From Takakia lepidozioides (taxonomy: Eukaryota; Streptophyta; Takakiopsida; Takakiales; Takakiaceae): 60,000 nt of DNA. The notes beneath the pieces were generated by a model. The model made no database searches. It was not told the origin of the DNA and worked only from the letters and a program-made list of their open reading frames with translations. Where the stretch lies: positions 11,100,001 to 11,160,000 of the forward strand of contig CM060732.1 of assembly GCA_030704615.1 (NCBI GenBank). The letters are read 5' to 3'. Shown here piece after piece: positions 44,178 to 53,640 of the stretch. The first letter of the stretch is position 1; every line of letters starts with the position of its first letter. The position numbers were made by a program, and so were the translations under genes.

Positions 44178-46484
44178 TGCTGCAACCTCTTGAGCAGTAC
44201 TCCCTACCTGCTCAGTCAATGACAAGGCATCATCCTGCCCCATCATCTCATCCTTGAGGACCTCCTCAACTCGAGAAGAATCCCCAACCTCATCCATCAC
44301 AGCCGCCTTGGCTGCCAACTCCCTCTGAACCTCGAGCACCTCCCACGTGTGCCATGGATGCATGCACCCCGTGGTCCTCATATGCTCGCCCCCACTCACT
44401 GCCTGTACCGTCTCGGTAGGCAGAGAGACCATTGAGGGAAGTGTATTCCGCACTCTGCGTTGCTCAGCTAGAGCCAAGCTGATAATCCAGGTCAAGCAAT
44501 TGAGATCCATTGCTTGCCCCAACACTTGACGACGTGATGCCTCAGAAAGAGACGACACCGCCGTGGTACCAGTGGTAAAACCCATTGCCCGCTCACGCTC
44601 GTCAGCATTAGGCTCCACTAACTGCTGCAACTGAGCATCCCACAGGAGGCCAGGTCCACTATCCCGGAAAGCATGCGATCCTGGGAAGCTGAGCAGTGTA
44701 GGTAATGCTGCTCGTGGTTGACCCACCTTGTTGACCACTGCCAAAGGCGAACGGTCATCGTGTCTCACACGTTGAGACTGCCTCCCTGTGTCCAGAATGT
44801 TATCCACTGTGAGATGTGCTGGCCGCTGCACCCCATCAAATGCACGCTTGAGCAGTGCGGGTGGCATCATGTTAGTCCACCATAGCCGTGGACGATGAGC
44901 CCGTGACCCCACTGTAGCTGCATCTAGCAACACTGCTGACCCAAGCCACGACCGGACTTGATGCACACTGGCCATCACCCTGGCCCGAGAATCGCCCATC
45001 AGTGGCACATTCTCCAAGATGTATGCTGGAGATACAGCTTGATGAAGCTGCAAGTGGCGCAAAACCCGCACCATCTCCCAAAACAGACCCGACCTCGAGT
45101 CTCGCAATCCATTGCCATGCCCGGCTGATGAATGCCCTTGGCAGGGCCAACCTGCCACTACCAGATCAATGGAGCCAACCCGCTCCAAATCCTGCGCCCC
45201 CAGCAACGAAATGTCTGCTGGCAAGGCCTGCTGATATCCACGAATTGCAGACACCGACAACAACTCAGGGTACCGCTGCACCAACTGAGCAACATGGCGA
45301 AGTGAAACGCGTCGTGCAGTCTCATCCCTCTCCACATACAGGTAACGCCGAACTCGTACACCTGCCTGTAACAAAGCAGCCAATCCGGTGCTGATCCCGC
45401 CAAACAAGTCCAGAAGACAAATGCCTTCATCCGGAGACTGCCACACAATAGGTGTGGTGTCCAATGGAGACAATTGAGGTGGTCCTGGTGCAATCCCCAC
45501 ACTCTCCTCCTCTCCTGACGGTACAAAAGCCTCCACCCAGGCTTGTTGCACCCGTCGATCAGCATCCCGCTGCAAATCCTTGCTCGTGCCCCACAATGGA
45601 GTCTGAGCAACCATGGTAGGCAACTCCGCCATACCATACATGTCATCCTGCTCTCCCGGAGGTGGTACATCCTCTGAATGAGCATTGCCCTCAAGCAACT
45701 CTCTAGGCCAACTCACTGCCGCTGTGAATGCTGCTAGTGTCGGCATCTTGCCTCGCTGGGCAACCGCAACTCCTCCTATGAACGTCACAGGGAGCTGCAC
45801 ACGCCGGCCCTCCCCTGACTGCCATGCAGGCCTATAGGAAGCTGACTCCTCCCAAAAATCCAGGGTGAAGCCCATGGGGTACAACACTGCCCCACCAACC
45901 AGGACATCGTATGAGACTGCGTCTGTCACAATGGCCTTGGCTCGCATCACTGAGCCATCTGTAGGGTGATCCGGCCGTAGTCTGATAGCCAACTCATGCC
46001 GTGTCATGCCCCGAGCCTGCTCCGATCCTCCCAGAGACGTCTGTATCTGGAAAGGACAAGGCTCCATATCCGCCTCCGTGAGGCCCAAGCCTGCAATAGC
46101 AGCTCTGCCCAGCATCAGTGGCTGAGCTCCCGAGTCCAACAAGACTCGCAGTGGCCGGTACCTCTTGCCTGCCGGTCCACTCAAACAGAAAATGCCATCC
46201 TGGTTGTCTAACATGACAACTCCAGGTGTCACCATGGCGCGCTCAATGGCTGGCCTAGCTGGCAGCTCCATCAACCTGGCAGCTGCAGCTTGCCATGGCG
46301 CCGCCGTGGCAGTCTTGACCCTCAAATCCGAGGATCCCTCCGGCACTACACCTCCCACTATCTCCGCAGAAGATGAAGTAACCTCCCCACTCTCACAGAG
46401 TGTAGCTGCCAGCCTGAACACCTCAGCTGGTCTTATCCCCGGCGTCGCAATCATGGTAGCCGAGAACAATGGAGCCTGGCACAC
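44175..46484 (-). CDS. Retropepsin-like protease fused to a complete C5 DNA cytosine methyltransferase
   Basis: 769 residues. The aspartic protease has LLDSGAQP (catalytic Asp about 117). The methyltransferase spans about 355-672: motif I LLDLFGGISTG, motif II-like YLYVERDE, motif IV GWPCQGHSSAG (catalytic Cys about 448), motif VI ENV (491-493), motif VIII-like RAHRPRLWWTN, then LPTLLSFPG, ERERAMGF and RRQVLGQAMDLN, matching motifs IX and X. Spacing and the RxR-WWTN block resemble the DNMT3/DRM side, though motif IV is PCQ. It should methylate cytosine in DNA with S-adenosylmethionine. All key residues are present. Natural initiation is likely as a gag fusion: the frame opens after a one-base deletion relative to copy 1, so the ATG 46484 is only nominal. 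Confidence 0.92.
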   Translation of the reverse strand: MCQAPLFSATMIATPGIRPAEVFRLAATLCESGEVTSSSAEIVGGVVPEGSSDLRVKTATAAPWQAAAARLMELPARPAIERAMVTPGVVMLDNQDGIFCLSGPAGKRYRPLRVLLDSGAQPLMLGRAAIAGLGLTEADMEPCPFQIQTSLGGSEQARGMTRHELAIRLRPDHPTDGSVMRAKAIVTDAVSYDVLVGGAVLYPMGFTLDFWEESASYRPAWQSGEGRRVQLPVTFIGGVAVAQRGKMPTLAAFTAAVSWPRELLEGNAHSEDVPPPGEQDDMYGMAELPTMVAQTPLWGTSKDLQRDADRRVQQAWVEAFVPSGEEESVGIAPGPPQLSPLDTTPIVWQSPDEGICLLDLFGGISTGLAALLQAGVRVRRYLYVERDETARRVSLRHVAQLVQRYPELLSVSAIRGYQQALPADISLLGAQDLERVGSIDLVVAGWPCQGHSSAGHGNGLRDSRSGLFWEMVRVLRHLQLHQAVSPAYILENVPLMGDSRARVMASVHQVRSWLGSAVLLDAATVGSRAHRPRLWWTNMMPPALLKRAFDGVQRPAHLTVDNILDTGRQSQRVRHDDRSPLAVVNKVGQPRAALPTLLSFPGSHAFRDSGPGLLWDAQLQQLVEPNADERERAMGFTTGTTAVSSLSEASRRQVLGQAMDLNCLTWIISLALAEQRRVRNTLPSMVSLPTETVQAVSGGEHMRTTGCMHPWHTWEVLEVQRELAAKAAVMDEVGDSSRVEEVLKDEMMGQDDALSLTEQVGSTAQEVAA

Positions 46485-46498
46485 AGATGTGGCCGCTC

Positions 46499-48346
46499 CT
46501 ACAGCACACTAGCTGCCGTAGCCTTGGCAACACTAGGTAGTGGTGCTGCCCGTGTAGCTCTCCCCAATGGCATAGTAACCTCCGCCTCGGTAATAGTCGG
46601 GCGAGAACTAGGTGCCATGGATGGCGTCGACACTGTCTCCGCCAATGTGAATGACTGAGGAAGCCTAGCCTGACGGCTTGCCTCCCCACGCTGTGGATCC
46701 AACTCCACCTCTGCACCTCGTGGCTCAGGAACTCGTGCTGCTCCTCGAGTCACGGCTGCAGCAGACTCCACCTGCACTAGTGGTAGTGCTGCTCCACACA
46801 TGAATCCCATGCCTCCCATATCTCCTCCCTCAGGAGCAGGAGGTGGACCATCCGGCCTTAGAGCCGGTACCACCTGAGCTGTAGCCATGGCAGCGAGCCT
46901 CTGCTCTAGCTGCTGAAGCCGGTTGGCCATGCCTTGGTCAACACCCTGACCTCCGCGTCCTTGGCCACGTTGAGCTTGCCCTTGGCCTGCACCTCGTGGC
47001 TGGCCACCTCGTCCTCTCTGGGCTGCTCCACCTCGCCCCCGGCCACCATTGTTCCCTTGGAACTGGCCTGGGCGCAACTCAGGATGCAAACCTATAACAC
47101 TGGGCCTCTCCATGCCCGTGCTTGCCACAATGCCCACACTGCAACTGTGCAGGCTGTGCATGTGCCGACCCTTTGCCTCCCTCTGGGCAATCCTTCTTGA
47201 CATGGGGTCCTCCACATGTCCAGCACACCACATCCGCCCGTTGTTGGCCAGCAAATGAAGGGAGAGACCCCTGCATTGAGGTCCTCTCTGCCCTTCCCTG
47301 AGCTTCACCTGAGCCCCCTTGTTGCCTTGAGCACGTTGAGGTAGTGGTTGGCTAGGAGCACCACTACCCCGTGGTGTCTCCTTAGCAAATCCCACCATGA
47401 CCACTCGTTCCTCCACCATGTTGAGCTCTATCCGCTCTGCCAGCAAAAACACATTTGCTAAGGTGGGTTGGGCCGCTTGTAGGAGAGTTGCATCCCGCAC
47501 CCTTCTCCTCAGCTCCTTGTCCAATATCCCATACCAGAATTGGACTGCCTGAGCTTCCGTAACCCCTTGGGTTACATTTATCAAGCGCCTCATGCGAGTG
47601 AAAGCCTCCCTCAAGCTCTCGGTCGGCTTCCGTTGGAACTCTTGCAAGCTCCGCAACTTCTCTGTCCTCACCCCTTGGTAGTTCCCTCTCAACTCTTCGA
47701 AGAACTCCACAACAGGGTTGAAGGCAGGCACGGGTGCTAGTGCTGGTGCGGTAGTGGCTTGGGTGGACGTCGTAGCTACTGTACCACCAGTCCCACTGCT
47801 GCTTGCTGAAGCTGCCGGTGCAGCGGCAGGTGTAGCCACTGCCCTCGTGGCTCTAGTGCCCCTAGTGATGGAGACATAGTCGGGTGACCAGTACATCCTC
47901 CACTCCTCGATCTCAACCTCATGCCCCCGCCTGAACTCATGGTAATCATCCATAGGCGGCCCCTCAAGGTGCTGAAACAGCCCTTTCCATGCCATGAACG
48001 GCGTAAATAGTTGTGGATTGCGCATTTGCTGCAAATCACACCAACTATCAAACTCTTGGATAAAATCATCCAACTCAATGGTGCCCACCGCCCCAGAGTA
48101 CCTTCGTGGCCCCTTGGTAGCTCCATACATCTCCTCCATTGTGTCCCACAATAATGGCAAAGAAACAACTTGCACCGCCTGTATGAGCCCTCCTGATTCA
48201 CAATCCGAATCAGAACCTTCCGTGGAAGACACAGGAGGTGAAGGTGGCCTAAACCGCACACCTCGTCTCGTGTACCCACTAGTATCGCTAGTGCTCGAAC
48301 CGGCACTGTCCCCAGCAACTAGTGGCACCTCCGTGTTGACACTCAA
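46499..48346 (-). CDS. Gypsy gag, knuckle region out of frame
   Basis: 615 residues from ATG 48346. The capsid-like part has ELDDFIQEFDSWCDLQQMRN, SLREAFTRMRRLINVTQGVT and WYGILDKELRRRVRDATLLQ; an RGG-rich basic tract (GGRGRGGAAQRGRGGQPRG) follows, then a coiled segment. Two CCHC knuckles (CWTCGGPHVKKDC and CGHCGKHGHGEAQC, 47230-47100) exist in the DNA but in another frame. The main frame crosses them shifted and returns, so two compensating indels are present relative to copy 1. Gag ends in TAG at 46499 because of a single-base loss that separates it from protease. It should form the particle and bind RNA, but without knuckles binding is doubtful. Confidence 0.85.
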   Translation of the reverse strand: MSVNTEVPLVAGDSAGSSTSDTSGYTRRGVRFRPPSPPVSSTEGSDSDCESGGLIQAVQVVSLPLLWDTMEEMYGATKGPRRYSGAVGTIELDDFIQEFDSWCDLQQMRNPQLFTPFMAWKGLFQHLEGPPMDDYHEFRRGHEVEIEEWRMYWSPDYVSITRGTRATRAVATPAAAPAASASSSGTGGTVATTSTQATTAPALAPVPAFNPVVEFFEELRGNYQGVRTEKLRSLQEFQRKPTESLREAFTRMRRLINVTQGVTEAQAVQFWYGILDKELRRRVRDATLLQAAQPTLANVFLLAERIELNMVEERVVMVGFAKETPRGSGAPSQPLPQRAQGNKGAQVKLREGQRGPQCRGLSLHLLANNGRMWCAGHVEDPMSRRIAQREAKGRHMHSLHSCSVGIVASTGMERPSVIGLHPELRPGQFQGNNGGRGRGGAAQRGRGGQPRGAGQGQAQRGQGRGGQGVDQGMANRLQQLEQRLAAMATAQVVPALRPDGPPPAPEGGDMGGMGFMCGAALPLVQVESAAAVTRGAARVPEPRGAEVELDPQRGEASRQARLPQSFTLAETVSTPSMAPSSRPTITEAEVTMPLGRATRAAPLPSVAKATAASVL

Positions 48347-48639
48347 CCGGTCATGAACATGTCCCTAACCCCCTCTCCACAAGGTAACCGGGTAGAGAAC
48401 CTGTTGCGGCTTATGGTTTGGAATACTAAGTTCCTAACATAGCCTACACCTGAACTTGCATGACCATGGGAATATCATGAAGATACTCCTCAAACCGCCC
48501 TCCACGAGCTTCAAAATTCGGCCTTCCAGACCACATGCCAGTCCTTAGTCCACCAGTGCCTCCACAAGTCAGCACATGCCATCCACAGGTCAACACGGGC
48601 CACCACAGACCAGCACAGGCCCACACAGCTCACTGGTCA
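48347..48639 (-). other. Leader next to gag
   Basis: Element leader; about the first 130 bases are alignable to copy 1 at 3260-3400. No gene. Confidence 0.5.
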
Positions 48640-49900
48640 CAGCCGTCACAGTCCCACAGGCCACTGGGCACAGCCCCTCACAGCCCCTCACAGCTCGTCA
48701 CAGCCTCAAAGGCCTCAGGCACAGCCTGTCACAGCCCCTCACAGCCCGTCACAGCCCCAAAGGCCTCAGGCGCGGCCTGTCACAGCCCCTCACAGCCCGT
48801 CACAGCCCCAAAGGCCTCAGGCACGGTCTGTCACAGCCCCTCACAGCCCGTCAGAGCCCCAAAGGCCTCAGGCGCGGTCTGTCACAGCCCCTCACAGCCC
48901 GTCACAGCCCCAAAGGCCTTAGGCGCGGCCTGTCACAGCCCCTCACAGCCCGTCACAGCCCCAAAGGCCATGGGCACGGCCTGTCACAGCCCCTCACAGC
49001 CCGTCACAGCCCCAAAGGCCTCAGGCGCGGCCTGTCACAGCCCCTCACAGCCCGTCACAGCCCCAAAGGCCATGGGCACGGCCTGTCACAGCCCCTCACA
49101 GCCCGTCACAGCCTCAAAGGCCTCAGGCACGGCCTGTCACAGCCCATCACAGCCCCAAAGGCCTCAGGCACGGCCTGTCACAGCCCATCACAGCCCCAAA
49201 GGCCTCAGGCACGGCCTGTCACAGCCCCTCACAGCCCGTCACAGCCCCAAAGGCCTCAGGCGTGGCCTGTCACAGCCCCTCACAGCCCGTCACAGCCCCA
49301 AAGGCCATGGGCACGGCCTATCACAGCCCCTCATAGCCCGTCACAGCCCCAAAGGCCTCAGGCACGGCCTGTCACAGCCCATCACAGCCCCAAAGGCCTC
49401 AGGCACGGCCTGTCACAGCCCCTCACAGCCCGTCACAGCCCCAAAGGCCATGGGCACGGCCTGTCACAGCCCCTCACAGCCCGTCACAGCCTCAAAGGCC
49501 TCAGGCACGGCCTGTCACAGCCTGAGACAGCCCGTCACAGCCCCACAGGGCACAGGGCACAGCCTGTCACAGCCCATCACAGCCCATCACAGCCTCAAAG
49601 GCCTCAGGCACGGCCTGTCACAGCCCCTCACAGCCCATCACAGCCCCAAAGGCCATGGGCACAGCCTGTCACAGCCCCGCACAGCCCGTCACAGCCCCAA
49701 AAGGCCACTGGGCACAGCCTGTCACAGCCTGACACAGCCCGTCACAGCCCCACAGGGCACAGGGCACAGCCTGTCACAGCCCATCACAGCCTGTCACAGC
49801 TTGCCACAGCCCATCACAGCCCGTCACAGCTCGCCACAGCCTGACACAGCCCGTCACAGCCCGTCACAGCTTGCCACAGCTTGCCACAGCCCCACACATG
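48640..49900 (-). repeat. 51-bp tandem array in the leader (about 24 units)
   Basis: The plus-strand unit is CCAAAGGCCTCAGGCRCGG followed by CCTGTCACAGCCCCTCACAG and CCCGTCACAGCC. It is built from a shorter (C/T)CACAGCCC block; some units are shortened or carry CATGGGCACGG. In the element's RNA it reads as G-rich GGGGCTGTGA repeats. Because 51 is divisible by three, a long stop-free plus frame appears, which is not a gene. Confidence 0.93.
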
Positions 49901-50199
49901 GCCGCTCTGGCAGTTTAGCCATTTCTCCAAGGGGTTTAGCCACGCCAAGCTAGGGTTTGTGTCTCTTGGACTCTAGGCTTCTTTCCACCGAGCTATGGTG
50001 GCTGTGAGGAAATCAGCAAGGTATCCTTGCTCTTTCGGCTCCCACACACCACCATAGTAGCCCTAAGCCATGAGGTGGTTGCCACAAACCAAGCCTTCTT
50101 TCTCACTTAGCCTCCCCAAACACGCCACTAAACTCAATGGCAAACAACCAAGTCCTGCTGGTTCCCAGCCCTTGTGAGCACTCATTCAAGCACTCTCCT
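49901..50199 (-). other. Leader spacer, no gene
   Basis: Leader sequence between two repeat blocks. Nothing recognised. Confidence 0.4.
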
Positions 50200-50800
50200 T
50201 GGCCATAGCATCTGTCTTAGAGCCTCTTCCAGCCCCCTACACCTGCTGCTTCAAGAGTTGCGCTCCCTTCAAGCTTGAAGTTGAAACCCCAACTCACATA
50301 TGCCCTACAAGTGCTTTTCTTTCACTCCAAGTGGAAACCAGCCCTAGACCTTCCGTTCTAGCTCTCTAAAGCTTGAAAACAAGAGCCTCAATGGGCTGAA
50401 GGCATGCTCCACACATGCCCCACTCTCACCATAAAAGAATCAGCTCCTTTGCTTCATTTCTTACACCCACAAACCTGAAAATACAAGCTTCAGCATGCTG
50501 AAAGCATGCTCCACATGCCCTACAGGGAAACCAGCCCCTTCCTTCCTTTCTTGCACTCCCACACCTGAAAGTGCAAGCCTTCACCAGGCTGATAGCATGC
50601 TCCACACATGCATTGCCCTCACATAAGGGAAGTCAGCCCTTCCCTCTTCCTTGCTTGCCCTCCAAGCTTGAAGATGGAAGCTTCAATGAGCTGAATACAT
50701 GCTCCACACATGCAACCTCTTCACACAAGAGATATCAGCCCCCTATCTTGGCTCCTTGGCTCCTTGATGCTCTCTAAGACAAGACTAAGCACTCCATAGC
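50200..50800 (-). repeat. Imperfect repeats of roughly 100-120 bp in the leader
   Basis: The phrase GCATGCTCCACACATGC(C/A) with flanking CTTGAA(G/A)..AAGC..TCA and AAATCAGCCC..CTT recurs at about 50403, 50500, 50595 and 50695, in diverged units. Confidence 0.65.
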
Positions 50801-51386
50801 CTTTGCCAAGCTCCTGAAACCCTAAGGCTTACATTTCCAGCCACAAGACACTTCTCTTGTGGTGCAAGAGCTCTTCTTCCAAGCTCTGTAACCCTAGGTG
50901 CACATTCCATGGCCTTGCCGCACCTCTTAGCTCCTGTTCCAGCCCTGCTCTCGCCATGACAAGAGCCCTCTCAATGCTGAAGCTCGAGATTGAAACCCAA
51001 TCTCACCATACTCCACAAAGTGCACTGATTTGCCCCAAGCCAAATCAGCCCTTTCGCTTGGTCTTGCAATCCTTCACACAATGACAGCTCGCATTCCCAA
51101 GTCCAGTTCTCAGCTTTGCCACCAAAGCCACTATAACCTGCTCTTGACTGGTCCTCTTCCCAATCGTGCTTGCTCATGCATGTACACAATCTGGAACCAT
51201 CAAGGTGCTCTGGAATTACCTGCAGCATGGTGCTTTCATCTCTGAAGCTGAAGATCGAATGCCAAGGTCTACCACCTCGTAACCCACATCGCCTCCGCTT
51301 CTAACAACTAAGAGCTCCGCGGTGCTCCTTGCATAACAACTTGGTTTCTCTCATTCTCAAGCAAAAACCACAAGTGCTACAACTAA
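50801..51386 (-). other. Leader spacer, no gene
   Basis: Leader sequence with weak similarity to the leader relic at 33.0-34.3 kb. No coding region supported. Confidence 0.4.
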
Positions 51387-51413
51387 CTCGTATCTGGCAC
51401 TCATAGATACGAG
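51387..51413 (-). other. Hairpin just inside the 5' LTR (copy 2)
   Basis: CTCGTATC and GATACGAG form a perfect 8-bp stem around 11 nt. Copy 1 has a hairpin with a different stem at the same place. The 15 bases between it and the LTR (CTCGAGAAAGATCAG in element sense) are the candidate primer site and do not match the common tRNA-Met site. Confidence 0.55.
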
Positions 51414-51428
51414 CTGATCTTTCTCGAG

Positions 51429-51755
51429 TGATAAAGAAGAAGAATACAAGCACAAGCTCATGCGAGCTCACAAAGCTGAAGCATAAACTCAGGCATATAT
51501 AACCTCATCACTCAAATACAAGTCAAGCCAAGTGCACCCCACGCCATGGGGAATCCACACTACGGCGCCATAGCTAGGCGCGGTGAGGCTCAACTCGAGA
51601 AAGATGAGCCTCCCGCGTTTGCCGTGAAGATAACCACTCCAGGGCCTAAATCTGCCTTGACCCCTGGATTGACACTTGGGCCAATCCCAAATGTCAATAT
51701 GTAAAAGCTAGCTATTTCCTAGCTAGTTTCACACTAGTGGTAAAATAACTTGACA
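51429..51755 (-). repeat. 5' LTR of gypsy copy 2 (327 bp)
   Basis: In element sense TGTCAAG...TTTATCA, flanked outside by AATCATTGG of the target. Confidence 0.93.
51495..51502 (-). promoter_or_regulatory. Candidate TATA box in the LTR
   Basis: TTATATAT in element sense, about 250 bases into the LTR and about 70 before its end. This suits a U3 promoter with a short R-U5. A copy lies at the same place in the other LTR. Confidence 0.35.
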
Positions 51756-52145
51756 AATCATTGGATGGTATGGATCGTAAGTCGATCAATGCAATAATTT
51801 GATCCTGTCGCTGAAGTGGATTACCGCAGTGGAACCCCTCGGCCAGTGGGGATTGCAGCCTGTCGGACTCCCATCAAAGTTCACCTCATCCTCCCAGTGG
51901 CAGAGGGGTTCCATATCACCTAACCTGCCGTTAAGAGACGCTGTAGAACCGGCAAAGAGTCTCAGTGTATACAATTTATCCCAATCTTAACATGAGGTAA
52001 ATGAATGAATACCGAAGTTCAAACTGAGGCTGTATCAATTTACTATGATTCATTTACTTTTACTCTCCCCTTGAAGAGATGGGCTCAAACCTTCCAAAAT
52101 AAAAATAGAATAAAAGACGCATTGCTTGGAACAAACACCCATACG
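51756..52145. repeat. Downstream flank of LRR copy 1, duplicated at 56,614-57,000
   Basis: CATTGGATGG, GTCGATCAATG and CTGAAGTGGATTAC, running to GGAACAAACACCCATACGG, align with the flank of LRR copy 2 with scattered substitutions and small indels. It continues the segmental duplication beyond the retrotransposon insertion. Confidence 0.85.
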
Positions 52146-53200
52146 GTAGTGTCTGTTCCGTCACAAAGGTAGTGTCTGTTCCCATTTGTTTCGCCAACCA
52201 GGGCATTGGTAAATTTAACCTGATCCCAGATTTCTTCATTCTCTGAATCGAGGATACAAGTAATCTGGAAGTCCGGGGTCCAAGGGTGTTGCGACATTGG
52301 AATGAGCGTTTGAGGCTATTGGGCTCTCAAGTCAACTTCAGAGTCAGCTTCACACTATTTCTATTTCCTTGTGACTGTTGGGGATATATGAAAGGATCAC
52401 ACAAAAGCAGGTCACGTCGCAACTTACTGCAACCCGGTCTGTTGTACCGTAGTGGGAGCCATTGATTCTACAGCTCATAAGGTCCGGTTATATGATTTGA
52501 CCTTGCTGGGGTGCCCTTGGGACTGAAGATTAGATCATTCCGGAATTTGACGTCATAAAAGTGTATAACTCGTCACCCTTTTCGCTCCCATGCATATGTG
52601 CACACGAACTGTGTTCCCGATTTTGCCCTCAGTGTGTAGGAGGATGGGAACAGAGGAGTTAGGGTTTAAGGATACATCGTTCCCTTGGTCCGAACCACTG
52701 TTGGGCGGGTATTACTTTTTCTAATATCAGCTGGGTCCGGGTATTGACAAGAAATTAATTTTCAATACCATTGAAACATTCACTTAATTTTAATATCCGC
52801 CGATTCTCAATAGTAGTATGACTTTTGATTTGCGGACGGTTATCAATAGCATGGGTATTCCAATCTAATACCAGCCGGTTATCAACCCAGATATAAAAAA
52901 TAAAAATAACCACTAAATCATTAATATGTCTATAATTGAATTTAGAAGCATCCTCGATTTCACTAAGAAATTAATTATTATGTAATGCAAAATTCAGACT
53001 TTGCATTACATAATAGCGCTGCAGAATTTAGTGGCGTGCCCTTGGGGCTGGGTGTGCCCTTGGGGCTGGACATGCCCTTCCCTCACATATGCACCCTCTT
53101 ACCCTACCCGTGACATCATGTGCACCCACCCAATTTCCTATCCATACCATGGTATAGTACTTGTTTTTTTTCGCCCATAATACGGACTAGGTAGCATTCC
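52146..53200. other. No supported gene
   Basis: Intergenic. It contains the first copies of a dispersed phrase AATACCAGC(C/T)GG..GGTTATCAACC that recurs to 54,230. Confidence 0.5.
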
Positions 53201-53239
53201 AGAGGAGCCCCTGCTACCGGATATAGCAGGGGCTCCTCT
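53201..53239. repeat. Perfect 16-bp inverted repeat
   Basis: AGAGGAGCCCCTGCTA, 7-nt spacer, TAGCAGGGGCTCCTCT. Confidence 0.9.
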
Positions 53240-53568
53240 CCAAGGCTACCAGACATAACCGGTTTTTAGGGCAGCGAGCCAATACGTACAAGGTACCTAC
53301 CTACATATAGCAAGGAGCCAGGACCTACCGAGCCGTGTAGGTAGTTAAAATCTAATAGGTCGTAGAATACCACATATAGCACCCTTCCTCAAATCCAGTA
53401 GAAACACGCCACGTCAGCGAGTCTGCTCTAAAAATCGGTTATGGGTATTGCGATATTGCACGGGTATTGCCTTGGCAATACCAGCTGGTCCGGTTATCAA
53501 CCATAGTATTGGAATTGCCAATACCAGCCGATTCGGACTAGATAGTGGCTGCGAGGAGCCCTGCTATT

Positions 53569-53640
53569 GTTAATAGTAGGGGCTCCGTATATACCGAGTT
53601 GTGGCAGCCGCGAGGTATATCCAGAGCCCCTACTATTAAC
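53569..53640. repeat. 72-bp foldback with 17-bp outer and 7-bp inner perfect arms
   Basis: GTTAATAGTAGGGGCTC pairs with GAGCCCCTACTATTAAC, and inside ATATACC pairs with GGTATAT around an 18-nt loop. The core TAG(C/T)AGGGGCTC is shared with the inverted repeat at 53201-53239. Confidence 0.9.

Larger units (their letters stand above)
40093..51755 (-). mobile_element. Young Ty3/gypsy element encoding protease-DNA methyltransferase and integrase-PHD (copy 2)
   Basis: An 11.7-kb insertion on the minus strand. In element sense: LTR (51755-51429), leader with tandem repeats, gag (48346-46499), protease plus cytosine methyltransferase (46484-44175), in-frame UAG, RT-RNase H-integrase-PHD (44174-41040), purine run, segment A, second LTR (40609-40283), segment A'. 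The two 327-bp LTRs differ at about one position, so insertion is recent. The empty site survives in the paralogous LRR region (AACTAATCATTGG at about 56612). Here AAT is present on both sides, which fixes the insertion ends at 40093 and 51755. Gag knuckles and the gag-pro junction carry indels; the two pol frames are open. Confidence 0.9.

Noticed and set aside
45158-45694. 178-codon alternate frame over the methyltransferase
   Set aside because: A shadow of the real frame; its copy 1 counterpart arises from a frameshift.
44175-46484. Methyltransferase as bacterial restriction-modification contamination
   Set aside because: It is in frame between protease and reverse transcriptase, and a second element copy carries the same arrangement.
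48640-49900. Regular repeats that might suggest a CRISPR array
   Set aside because: There are no unique spacers, the units are directly tandem, and the DNA is clearly eukaryotic.
48535-49953. Stop-free plus-strand frames of 472 and 422 codons rich in His, Ser, Pro and Ala
   Set aside because: They are an artefact of the 51-bp tandem repeat, whose length is divisible by three; they lie antisense to the retrotransposon leader.
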